Positions 8,482-24,565 of a stretch of 64,000 bases of DNA are shown piece after piece. The notes below the pieces were generated by a model that was given only the letters and a program-made list of their open reading frames with translations, searched no databases and was not told the DNA's origin. Origin of the DNA: Inhella proteolytica (lineage in GTDB: Bacteria > Pseudomonadota > Gammaproteobacteria > Burkholderiales > Burkholderiaceae_C); NCBI RefSeq assembly GCF_016093275.1, contig NZ_JAEDAK010000002.1, forward strand, positions 124,001 to 188,000, written 5' to 3'. A program made the position numbers and the translations under genes. Position 1 is the first letter of the stretch; every line of letters begins with the position of its first letter.

Positions 8482-9620
8482 GGCTGCGTGACGCTGACCT
8501 CGGGCCAGGCGCTTTCGACCAAAGCGGCCAGACGCGGGATGCCGACCGGGCGGCCCCGGCTGCACGGCGGGGGCAAGTCCAGCCCCAGCTCGGCGAAGGC
8601 CCGCGCCACGCGGAACTGCTGGGCCGCACTGGGCTGAAAGCCTTGGCCGTCCTGGAAGCCCTGCAAGCCTTGCGGCTGCCGCGCCAGCAGCTGAACCAGC
8701 GCCAGCGCCTCGGCCACCACGGCCGGCACCGGGCACCCGGAGCGCCAGGCCCAGGCCAGGCCCTGGCGCAGGCCCGGGGCCTGGCATTGCCCCACGCGCT
8801 GGTGCCAGAGCCGGCCGGCCGCGGTACGCAGCGTGCCGGCCGCCACGCCAGCGGGCTCGGCGCCGTCAAGCAACAGCAGGGGACGCCCGGGGCCGGGCTG
8901 CAAGCGCACCAGCTGGCTGGCCGGAACCGGGCCGCAAACGAGCACCACGTCCACCGGCCCGATGCGTTCGAACACCGGCTGCACCGCCACGCTGCTGCGC
9001 TGTGCCCAGGCCAGCAGGCGCGCCCGCCCCGCCCCCCACGCGAGCAGGTCGTGGCCCTGGGCCTGCAGGCGCTCGGCCAACGCCTGGCCCAAGGGCTGGC
9101 AAGCCCCCAGCACCAGCAGGCGCGGCCGGCGCAGGCCGCTGACCTGCAGCAGGCGCGCCAGCTCCTGCCCGAGCAGGCAGACGCGGGCATTGAGGCCATG
9201 GGTGAACACCAGCCCGGGGAAGCGGGCGCTCAGGCCCCGGCCCTCGCGCCCGAAGAGGCGCTGCAAGGTTTCTGGCAGCGCCACCACGCGCACCCCCTGC
9301 TGCTGCAGGGCCTGCAGCGCTTCGAGCAGCAGCGGCCGGGCGCGGCGGCGGCCGCTCCGTGTGGCCAGCTCGGCGGTCGTGAGGTTGAGCAGCCGGGTCT
9401 GGCCGCGCACCCCAGCCAGACCGTACCGCCGCGCCAGCGCGGTGGGCTCGCCCCCCACGCGGCGGGCAAAGCAGCGTCGCCGCTCGGTGTCGTCGTGTGC
9501 GGCGCGCAGGCACACGGCGTCCACCGCCGGGCGGCCCTGCCAGCGGCGCCACAGGCTGCCGGCATCCACCCTGTCGATCAAGTGGCGCGCGGCACGGCAC
9601 AGCGCAGCAGGCAAGCCCAT
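8478..9620 (-). CDS. Rossmann-type protein, distant acyl-ACP reductase-like paralogue B
   Basis: The product has 380 aa and no assigned function. It is a clear paralogue of the upstream gene (9641-10786): both share a Cys/Arg-rich start (RRRCFARR and SRCFSANS), then G-V-R-x-Q-x-R-x-[LI]-N-[LI]-T, QGVRVV and FPGL[VL]F-x-[HN]-G. A Rossmann beta-alpha-beta follows (LLVLGACQPLGQALAERL). The order of elements recalls the N-terminal and NAD(P)-binding parts of acyl-ACP reductase / predicted amino acid dehydrogenase (COG5322), an alignment made from memory. The nucleotide loop keeps the first and last glycines (GACQPLG). It lies 20 bp downstream of its paralogue, in an operon with a histidine kinase. 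It may be regulatory rather than catalytic. Confidence 0.6.
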   Translation of the reverse strand: MGLPAALCRAARHLIDRVDAGSLWRRWQGRPAVDAVCLRAAHDDTERRRCFARRVGGEPTALARRYGLAGVRGQTRLLNLTTAELATRSGRRRARPLLLEALQALQQQGVRVVALPETLQRLFGREGRGLSARFPGLVFTHGLNARVCLLGQELARLLQVSGLRRPRLLVLGACQPLGQALAERLQAQGHDLLAWGAGRARLLAWAQRSSVAVQPVFERIGPVDVVLVCGPVPASQLVRLQPGPGRPLLLLDGAEPAGVAAGTLRTAAGRLWHQRVGQCQAPGLRQGLAWAWRSGCPVPAVVAEALALVQLLARQPQGLQGFQDGQGFQPSAAQQFRVARAFAELGLDLPPPCSRGRPVGIPRLAALVESAWPEVSVTQP

Positions 9621-9640
9621 GGGCGCGACGCTCGCGGCGC

Positions 9641-10786
9641 TCAGGCGGCCAGGGACAGCGTGTCGCTGAAGCCGCTGACGGGCGCCCGCGAGGCTTCGGG
9701 GCAGGCCAGGTTGAAGCTGCGCACGCGCAAGCTGCCGGAGTACGGCGCGTCCAGCTGCACGGCCAGCTGGCGCAGCGCCTCACCCAGCAGCAGGCGCTGC
9801 AGACCGCCGTGCTGAAGCCAGTCGCAGCCCAAGGCGGCGGGCTCCTGGCGCTGGAACAGGGCCCGGTGCAGCAGCAGGGCTTCGAGGGCACGCGCATCCA
9901 GCAGGCGGCGCTCGCCGTGCAGGCCGGCGGTGGCCAGGCCCCAGCGCAGGCCGGGGAGCTGCACCCGGCTGGCCTGCTGGTGCAGCACCCAGTCGCCGCA
10001 GGCGGCGCGGGTGGCGGCATCCATGCTGGGGGGCGCCACGCCGTCGATGACCAGCAGGCGACGCTGGCGGCGGCGCAGCTGGTGCACGCGTGCCAGGTCC
10101 AGGTGCAGCGCCGGGTCGGCGCTGCAGACGACCACGGCGTCCACGGGGGCAAGCGTGCGCAGGTGGCCGCGCGCGGCCTCGGCCGCGGTGCAGCCCAGCA
10201 CCACGGCGCCTTGGCTGCGCAGGCCGTCCTGCAGGGCCTGGGCCAGCGCGCTGTCACTGCCCAGCAGCAGCACGCGGATGGGCGCCTGGCTGCCTGCAAA
10301 GGCCTGGCCCAGCGCCCGCTGCACGTCCTCCAGCAGCAGCAGGGCGGCGGCGTTGTCGCCGTTGCAGAACAGCAGGCCGGGGAAGCGCTGCTTGAGCAGG
10401 CTGCTGTCCGCGCCGAACAGGCGGCGCAGCTCGGCACTGAACTGCACCACGCGCACGCCCTGGCGCTGGGCCTGGGCGATGGCATCGGCACAGGCCTGCT
10501 GGGCCAGGCTGCGGCCAGCGCGGCTGCCCAATTCGGCGCGGGTGATGTTGATGACCCGCTGCTGGGCGCGCACACCCTGCCAGGCCCAGCGAGCGGCGCG
10601 GGCATGGCTGCGGCGGGCGGAGTTGGCGCTGAAGCAGCGGCTGCGCTCGCCCTCATCCTCCAGCGGACGCAGGCTCAGCACATCCAGGCGTGGCTGCGAG
10701 CTCAGCGCGCGCCAGTGGCCCGGCAGGTCACTCAGGTGGCAAACGCTGCGGCGCAGGCGGGTCAGGGCAAGGGGCGAGAGGGGCAT
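9641..10786 (-). CDS. Rossmann-type protein, distant acyl-ACP reductase-like paralogue A
   Basis: The product has 381 aa and no assigned function. It aligns along its whole length with the downstream neighbour (8478-9620). The shared core runs from GVRAQQRVINITRAELG, through RQGVRVVQFSAELRRLFG and FPGLLFCNGDNAAALLLLED, to the Rossmann segment LLLGSDSALAQALQDGL. The nucleotide-binding loop is more degraded than in the paralogue (GSDSALA, only the first glycine left), so NAD(P) binding is doubtful. It starts 49 bp after the stop of the 7TM-type kinase on the same strand, so the three genes probably form one transcript. The resemblance to COG5322 acyl-ACP reductases is distant and recalled, not computed. 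Confidence 0.6.
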   Translation of the reverse strand: MPLSPLALTRLRRSVCHLSDLPGHWRALSSQPRLDVLSLRPLEDEGERSRCFSANSARRSHARAARWAWQGVRAQQRVINITRAELGSRAGRSLAQQACADAIAQAQRQGVRVVQFSAELRRLFGADSSLLKQRFPGLLFCNGDNAAALLLLEDVQRALGQAFAGSQAPIRVLLLGSDSALAQALQDGLRSQGAVVLGCTAAEAARGHLRTLAPVDAVVVCSADPALHLDLARVHQLRRRQRRLLVIDGVAPPSMDAATRAACGDWVLHQQASRVQLPGLRWGLATAGLHGERRLLDARALEALLLHRALFQRQEPAALGCDWLQHGGLQRLLLGEALRQLAVQLDAPYSGSLRVRSFNLACPEASRAPVSGFSDTLSLAA

Positions 10787-10835
10787 GGCAGAAGGCGTTC
10801 TTTGGGAATGCCTTCATGCTAGGAACGGGGGCCGC

Positions 10836-12665
10836 TCAAGCCGATACGGTGTCCACCGTAATTGGCGCCTGCGGGATGCGCACGCAAAAGCCGCTGCCCC
10901 GGCCCAGGCGGCTGTGGATGCGCAGCGTCCAGCCGCATTGCTCGCACAGGCTCTTGACGATGAAGAGGCCCAGGCCATGGCCGCCATCGGCCGCGCTGCT
11001 GCCGCGCTCGAAGGGCTGCTGCAGGCGCTCCAGCTGCGCGGGCGCCAGGCCCGGCCCGCTGTCCCACACCTGCAGCTCCAGGGCGCCGGGCCGGCGCCGC
11101 ACCCCCACCAGCACGCGGCCGCGCGCCGTGTAGCGCAGTGCATTGCCCAGCAGGTTGTGCAGCACGCGGGCGAGCATCAGCTGTGAGGCCTGCAGCTCGG
11201 CGCGGCAGGGCGCCAGGCGCAGGCGCAGGCCGCGCGCGGCGGCGGCCGCCTCGTGCTGGGCCAGCTGCTCGCGCAGCCAGGGCCCCAGGGCGATGCGGTC
11301 CGGCCCGCTGGGCAGTTCGGCGCGGGTCTGCTGGATGAGGTCGCTCAACAGGGTCTGCGCATAGGCCAGGGTGTGGTCCAGGTGCTGGGTGATGGCACCC
11401 GGTGCGGCGCTGCGCTTGAGCGCCTCGATGGCGAAGCGCAGCGAGGCCAGGGGCTGCGAGATGTCGTGGCTGGCGCCGGCCAGGCGCAGGCCCTGGCGCT
11501 GCGCCAAGGCCAGCGCCGCCTGGCGCTGCTGCTCCAGGGCCAGCAGCTCCTCGGCTTCGGCCAGCCGGCGCAGGCGTTGCTCGGCCTGGCGGCGCTGCTC
11601 GGCGCGCACGCGGTTGATGAAGGCAGCCGAGAAGAAGGCGGCCTCCAGCAAGGCGCCGATCTTGGGGTAGTCCAGAAAGTGCACGCTCGGCAGCGGGTTC
11701 AATCCCAGTACGCCGAGGCTGAAGAACAGCACCGAGACCAGCAGCAGCGCACCCGCCCCGAGGGTGTAGAGCGGTGCGCCGGGCAGGCCCAGGCGCCAGG
11801 CCTGCACGGCCGCGCCCAGGGCCAGCGGGGCGTAAAGCAGGCCCATCAGCACGCCCAGGCGCACAGCATCGGGCAGCAGCACCGCCCCCAGGGCGGGCAG
11901 CAGCAGCGCCAGCAGCAGGGCATGCGCGCGCCACAGCCGCGGCATGTGCTGGCGCATCTGCAGGAACTGCATGGCAAAGGCCGCGTGCGCAGCCAGGCTC
12001 AACAGGCCCAGCACCAAAGGCGCGCGCTGGTTCCAGCCCGCCAGTTCGGGCCAGAGCCAGGCAAAGGCATAGCCCTCGGTGTGCAACAACATCAGCAGCT
12101 GCGCCAGCACCAGGGCCACATAGGCCAGATAGGCGCTGGGCCCACCCACCCAGCGCGCGGTGGCCACCACCGCCGCCAGCGTGACCATCACGCCGAAGAT
12201 CAGGCCATTGAGCACATCGCGGCGTTGCTGGGCCTGGCGCTCGGCCCCAGGGCTCAGCAACTGCGGGTCCAGGCGGCCATCGCCATGCACGCGATAGCCC
12301 AGCCAGAGCGTGTTGCGGCCAGGCGCCAGGCTGAGCGGCAGCGCCAGGCGCGGCCCGGGCAGGGGCCGGGCGGTTTGCGCATCCAGGGCCTGCAGCCGCC
12401 AGCGCCGCTGCGGCTCGCCACCCTGCGCCTGCCAGAGCTCCAGCGCCTGCACATCGGGAACGCCCAAGGCCAGCACGCGCGTTTGCGGCCCGGCGCCCTG
12501 CAGTTCGATGCGCTGCCAGCGCAGGCTCGCATCCGCCCCGGACGGCGCGGCCGCAAGCTGGCTGCAGGCCTGCAGGTTCTGGGCCTCCGGCGCCGTGCTG
12601 CAGCTCTGAGCACGGGCTTCATAAACTGCCAGCCCCCACAACATCAGGATCAGCAGGCCCCGCAT
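10836..12665 (-). CDS. Sensor histidine kinase with 7TM-DISM-type sensor
   Basis: The product has 609 aa. A signal peptide (MRGLLILMLWGLAVYEARA) precedes a periplasmic beta-rich domain (to about 165). About seven membrane helices (about 170-365) follow, with a final cytoplasmic helix and coiled coil rich in Gln and Arg. The kinase core has the H box ASHDISQPLASLR with phospho-accepting His about 400, an N box (LHNLLGNALRYTA) and G boxes (DSGPGL, GHGLGLFIVKSL). The chosen ATG (12665) overlaps the start codon of the divergent regulator. ATG and TTG alternatives upstream (12713, 12731) would extend into the regulator gene. The partner is almost certainly the LuxR-type regulator at 12664-13284. 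Confidence 0.88.
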   Translation of the reverse strand: MRGLLILMLWGLAVYEARAQSCSTAPEAQNLQACSQLAAAPSGADASLRWQRIELQGAGPQTRVLALGVPDVQALELWQAQGGEPQRRWRLQALDAQTARPLPGPRLALPLSLAPGRNTLWLGYRVHGDGRLDPQLLSPGAERQAQQRRDVLNGLIFGVMVTLAAVVATARWVGGPSAYLAYVALVLAQLLMLLHTEGYAFAWLWPELAGWNQRAPLVLGLLSLAAHAAFAMQFLQMRQHMPRLWRAHALLLALLLPALGAVLLPDAVRLGVLMGLLYAPLALGAAVQAWRLGLPGAPLYTLGAGALLLVSVLFFSLGVLGLNPLPSVHFLDYPKIGALLEAAFFSAAFINRVRAEQRRQAEQRLRRLAEAEELLALEQQRQAALALAQRQGLRLAGASHDISQPLASLRFAIEALKRSAAPGAITQHLDHTLAYAQTLLSDLIQQTRAELPSGPDRIALGPWLREQLAQHEAAAAARGLRLRLAPCRAELQASQLMLARVLHNLLGNALRYTARGRVLVGVRRRPGALELQVWDSGPGLAPAQLERLQQPFERGSSAADGGHGLGLFIVKSLCEQCGWTLRIHSRLGRGSGFCVRIPQAPITVDTVSA

Positions 12666-13284
12666 GAGCAGCTCAGCCACCGTTCGGATCCTGCTGGCGG
12701 ACGACCACGTCATGTTTCGGGAGGGCCTCAAGCTGCTCTTGGGCCTGGAGCCCGGGTGGCAGATTGTCGGGGAGGCCTCCAGCCTCGAAGGCCTGCGCGA
12801 GCGCGTGGCCGAGCTGCAGCCCGATCTGCTGCTGCTCGACTACCACATGCCCGGCGGCGACACCGCCGCCACTGCCGCCTGGCTGCGCCAACGCCACCCG
12901 GCGCTGAAGATCGTGCTGCTGACCGGCGCCACCTCGCCCACCGTGTTCCGCCAGCTGATCGACTGCGGGGTGCACGGCCTGCAGCCCAAGCTGGGCAGCG
13001 GCGCCGAGCTGGTGCTGGCGCTGCAACGCGTGCTGCGCGGCGAAACCGTCATCCACCCCGAACTGGCCTCTCAGGCCCAGGCCAGCGACCCCGGCCTGAC
13101 GCCGCGCGAGCTGCAGGTGGCCAAGATGATCAGCGAAGGCCTGAACAATGCCGCCATGGCCGAGCACCTGAACCTCTCCCCCAAGACCGTGGACAAGCAC
13201 CGCGAAAACCTGATGCGCAAGCTCGACGTGAGCAGTGCGGCCCAGCTGGTGGCCAAGGTCAAGGACCTGGGGCTGTTCGAATGA
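12664..13284 (+). CDS. Two-component response regulator, NarL/LuxR type
   Basis: The product has 206 aa. The receiver domain (about 6-125) has the acidic pair ADDH, phospho-acceptor Asp59 in LLLLDYHMPGG, a Thr in LLTGAT and a Lys in LQPKLGSG. The GerE/LuxR DNA-binding helix-turn-helix is at the C-terminus (LTPRELQVAKMISEGLNNAA, then LSPKTVDKHRENLMRKL). The ATG at 12664 overlaps the divergent kinase ATG within CATG (12663-12666), so each promoter must lie inside the other gene or the pair is controlled from further away. It overlaps the next gene by ATGA. Confidence 0.93.
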   Translation: MSSSATVRILLADDHVMFREGLKLLLGLEPGWQIVGEASSLEGLRERVAELQPDLLLLDYHMPGGDTAATAAWLRQRHPALKIVLLTGATSPTVFRQLIDCGVHGLQPKLGSGAELVLALQRVLRGETVIHPELASQAQASDPGLTPRELQVAKMISEGLNNAAMAEHLNLSPKTVDKHRENLMRKLDVSSAAQLVAKVKDLGLFE

Positions 13285-13673
13285 GCGACCCCTGCCCCTG
13301 CGGCCGCCCCCTGCCCTACGCGCAGTGCTGCGGCGCCCTGCACGACGAATACGACCGCAGCGGCCACCTGACGGCGCCCGACGCCGAGGCGCTGATGCGC
13401 AGCCGCTACAGCGCCTTCGTCAAGGACCGGCGCGATTACCTGATGGCCACCTGGCACCCGCGCACCCGCCCGCGCCAGCTCGAAGCCCCCGAGCCCGGAC
13501 TGCGCTGGCTGGGGCTGGACGTGCTGAGCCACCGGGTACTCGACGAAGACCACGCCGAAGTGCGCTTCGTGGCGCGCAGCAAGCTGGGCGGGCGGGCGCA
13601 CCGTCTGATGGAGACGAGCCGCTTCGAGCGTGTGAATGACGAATGGCTCTATGTCGACGGCGACATCGCCTGA
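13281..13673 (+). CDS. YchJ-family protein with SEC-C metal-binding motif
   Basis: The product has 130 aa. The N-terminal Cys cluster PCPCGRPLPYAQCCG is the zinc-binding SEC-C-like motif of the YchJ family. It is followed by the family segment ALMRSRYSAFVKDRRDYLMATWHP and a compact NTF2-like C-terminus (ETSRFERVNDEWLYVDGD). The biochemical role of the family is unknown. The start ATG overlaps the regulator's stop (ATGA), and its own 3' end overlaps truC, so the three genes are likely co-transcribed and translationally coupled. Confidence 0.88.
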   Translation: MSDPCPCGRPLPYAQCCGALHDEYDRSGHLTAPDAEALMRSRYSAFVKDRRDYLMATWHPRTRPRQLEAPEPGLRWLGLDVLSHRVLDEDHAEVRFVARSKLGGRAHRLMETSRFERVNDEWLYVDGDIA

Positions 13674-14334
13674 ACTGCGGCCGCTGTACGAGGACGCCCA
13701 GCTGCTGGTGCTGGACAAGCCGGCGGGCCTGCTCGTCCACCCCAGCGGCCTGGACGCCCACGAGACCGACACCCTGCTGGCGCGCGCGCAGGCGCAGTTC
13801 GGCGGCTGGCTGACGCCAGCGCACCGGCTGGACAAGGGCACCAGCGGTGTGCTGCTGCTGGCGCGCGATGCCGCCACCGCCAGCCAGCTCGGCGCCTGGT
13901 TTCGCGACGGCCAGGTGCGCAAGGGCTATCTGGGCCTGGTACGGGGCTGGCCGTCCGGCGAGCAGGGCCGCATCGACCAGCCCCTGGCGCGCGACCCCGA
14001 ACTGCCCAGCCAGGGCCAGCCGCAGCTGGAGGCGCAGACCGACTGGCGCTGCCTGCACCGCTTCGAGTGGCCGGTGCCAACGCACCCGCAGTTCGCCGCC
14101 ACGCGGGCCGCCCTGCTGGCGCTCGAACCGCTGCAGGGCCGCCGCCACCAGATCCGCCGCCACTGCAAGCACATGGCCCACCCGCTGATTGGCGACGCCA
14201 CGCATGGCAAGGGTCCGCTGAACCGCGCGCTGGCGGCCTACCTGGGCCTGAGCCGCCTGTGGCTGCACGCGCAGTGGCTGGAACTGCCCGATGGCCGCCG
14301 CTTCGAAGCGGCGCCGGGGCCGGAGTGGGCGGCC

Positions 14335-14340
<6 letters not shown>
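13651..14340 (+). CDS. truC: tRNA pseudouridine synthase C
   Basis: The product has 229 aa. It is an RluA-family pseudouridine synthase; TruC modifies U65 of tRNAs. The catalytic Asp is in PAHRLDKGTSGVLL. The C-terminal segment GRRHQIRRHCKHMAHPLIGD, then THGKGPLNR, matches TruC more closely than other RluA members. The ATG at 13651 lies inside the end of the YchJ-like gene; an in-frame ATG at 13636 would add five residues. Its stop overlaps by 6 bp the stop of the convergent hybrid kinase (14335). Confidence 0.87.
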
Positions 14341-19767
<5,427 letters not shown>

Positions 19768-19817
19768 GCAGGGCCGCTCGGGTGGGAGGGGCCCAGTCTA
19801 GGGGCGAAGTTCGGCGT

Positions 19818-21296
19818 TCAGACCTGCACGCAGACGGTCTTGATGTCCAGGTACTCGTCGATGCCCTGGTGGCCGCCCTCGCGGCCATAGCCGCTTTGCT
19901 TGACACCGCCAAAGGGCGCCTCTGCGCTGGCGATCAGGCCGGTGTTCAGGCCCACCATGCCGTAGTCCAGGGCCTCGGCCACGCGCAGCGCGCGGCCGAT
20001 GTCGCGCGTGTAGAAGTAGCTGGCCAGGCCGAACTCGGTGGCATTGGCAAATTGGATGGCCTGGGCCTCGGTGTCGAACTTCAGCACCGCGGCCACCGGG
20101 CCGAAGGTCTCCTCCACCGCCACGCGCATGCGCGCGGTCACGCCGGTGAGCAGCGTGGGTTCGAAGAAGCTGGCGCCCAGGTCGCCGCGCAGCTGCCCGC
20201 CCACGCGCAGCTGTGCGCCCAGGGCCAGGGCGTCGTCCACGTGCGAGCGCACCTTGGCCAGGGCCTGGCCGTCGATCAGCGGGCCGACCTGCACATTCGC
20301 CGCGTTGCCCGGGCCGAGCTGCAGGGCCGCCACGCGCTCGGCCAAGCGCTCCACGAAGGCGTCGTGGATGCCGGCCTGCACATAGAAGCGGTTGGCGCAG
20401 ATGCAAGTCTGGCCGGCGTTGCGGTATTTGCTCTGCATCGCGCCTTCCACCGCGGCGTCCACATCGGCGTCGTCAAAGACGATGAAGGGGGCATGTCCGC
20501 CGAGCTCCAGCGAGAGCCGCTTGAGCGTGGGTGCGCACTGCGCGGCCAGCAGGCGGCCCACCTCGGTGGAACCGGTGAAGCTCAAGTGCCGCACCACGGG
20601 CGACTCGCACCAGACCTTGCCGATCGCGATCGACTCCTCGGCCGTGGCCGGCAGCACCCCCAACACGCCGGCGGGCAGGCCGGCGCGCAACGCCAGCTCG
20701 GCGCAGGCCAGGGCGGTGAGCGGGGTCTGCTCGGCCGGCTTGACCATCACCGTGCAGCCCGCGGCCAGGGCCGGCGCCACCTTGCGGGTGATCATGGCGA
20801 GCGGGAAGTTCCAGGGCGTGATGGCGGCGCACACGCCGACCGGCTGCTTCCACACCCAGTAGCGCTTGCTCGGGTCGCTGGCCGGCACGGTCTCGCCGTA
20901 GACGCGCTTGCCTTCCTCGGCATACCAGTCCAGGAAGCTGGCGGCGTACAGCACCTCGCCCTTGGCTTCGGTGAGGGGCTTGCCCTGCTCGGCGGTCATC
21001 AGCGCGGCCAGGTCGGCGGCGTGCTGACGCAGCTGTTGGGCCCAGCGGGCCAGCATCAGGCCGCGGTCGCGCGCGCTGCGGGCGCGCCAGGCCGGCAGGG
21101 CCCGTTCCGCGGCCTGGATCGCGGCCTGCGCCTGCTCGGCCCCATGACCGGCCACCTCGGCCAGGAAGGCGCCGCTGGCGGGGTCGTGCACGGCCAGGGG
21201 ATTGGAGCCGGCCACCCATTCGCCGTCGATCAGGCCGGCAATCCGTAGCAGGCTGGCATCATTGAGGGCTGGCAGGGCGCTGGTGGTCTCGCTCAT
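19818..21296 (-). CDS. gabD: Succinate-semialdehyde dehydrogenase [NAD(P)+]
   Basis: The product has 492 aa. It is an aldehyde dehydrogenase that oxidises succinate semialdehyde to succinate, feeding the TCA cycle from 4-aminobutyrate. The cofactor region ITPWNFPLAMITRKVAPALA, catalytic Glu in LELGGHAPFIVFDDAD, and catalytic Cys in NAGQTCICANRFYVQ are all GabD-like, as is the C-terminal GGVKQSGYGREGGHQGIDEY. The ATG at 21296 gives the family's usual length (about 480-490). No gabT is adjacent. The start lies 96 bp from the divergent alaS. Confidence 0.92.
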   Translation of the reverse strand: MSETTSALPALNDASLLRIAGLIDGEWVAGSNPLAVHDPASGAFLAEVAGHGAEQAQAAIQAAERALPAWRARSARDRGLMLARWAQQLRQHAADLAALMTAEQGKPLTEAKGEVLYAASFLDWYAEEGKRVYGETVPASDPSKRYWVWKQPVGVCAAITPWNFPLAMITRKVAPALAAGCTVMVKPAEQTPLTALACAELALRAGLPAGVLGVLPATAEESIAIGKVWCESPVVRHLSFTGSTEVGRLLAAQCAPTLKRLSLELGGHAPFIVFDDADVDAAVEGAMQSKYRNAGQTCICANRFYVQAGIHDAFVERLAERVAALQLGPGNAANVQVGPLIDGQALAKVRSHVDDALALGAQLRVGGQLRGDLGASFFEPTLLTGVTARMRVAVEETFGPVAAVLKFDTEAQAIQFANATEFGLASYFYTRDIGRALRVAEALDYGMVGLNTGLIASAEAPFGGVKQSGYGREGGHQGIDEYLDIKTVCVQV

Positions 21297-21392
21297 GGGG
21301 TAAATCCTGATGGGAGGGACCGCACTCTAGCCGCCGCCCCACCCTCCCCTGCAACCGATTGAATCGGCTCGCCCGACGAGCCCCGCCGTGCC

Positions 21393-24019
<2,627 letters not shown>

Positions 24020-24023
<4 letters not shown>

Positions 24024-24565
24024 GCGCCGCGCCCGCCGTTCGGATCCGCCGTATCGCGGTCAGCGACGCGGCGGCCATCGCCGCAGCCTTTGCCGACCCG
24101 GAGATGTACAGCGGCACGCTGCAACTGCCCTACCCGGGCGAGGCCGGCTGGCGCGCGCGCATCGAGGGCATGCTGGCCCCGGGCAGCAGCGACCATGTGC
24201 TGGTGGCGGAGCGCGAAGGCCAGTTCGTCGGCATGGCCGGCCTGCACTCGGCCGGTGCCTCGGCACGGCGCCGCCACGCCATGCACCTGGGCATCACCAT
24301 CGCCGCCACGGCCCAGGGCCAGGGCGTGGGCAAGCTGCTGATGGCGGCGCTGACCGACCTGGCCGACAACTGGCTGGGGGTGCTGCGCCTGGAACTCACG
24401 GTCTACAGCGACAACGCCCGCGCTATTGCGCTCTACGAGCGCTTCGGCTTCGTGCGCGAAGGCCTGCTGCGCGGCTACGGCCTGCGCAACGGGCAGTACG
24501 TCGATACCCTGAGCATGGCGCGCTGGCACCCCCGGCCGCCAGGGCTCATGGCAGCAGAACCTTGA
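24020..24565 (+). CDS. GNAT N-acetyltransferase, YhhY/AaaT-like
   Basis: The product has 181 aa. The GNAT fold shows an acetyl-CoA loop in [17 protein letters not shown] and the segment [20 protein letters not shown], followed by [14 protein letters not shown]. The N-terminal [17 protein letters not shown] and the C-terminal segment match E. coli YhhY (AaaT), an L-amino-acid N-acetyltransferase acting on Met and Phe. Substrate assignment is inference. The start ATG overlaps the alaS stop. The 3' end overlaps the convergent rhodanese gene by 20 bp. Confidence 0.85.
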
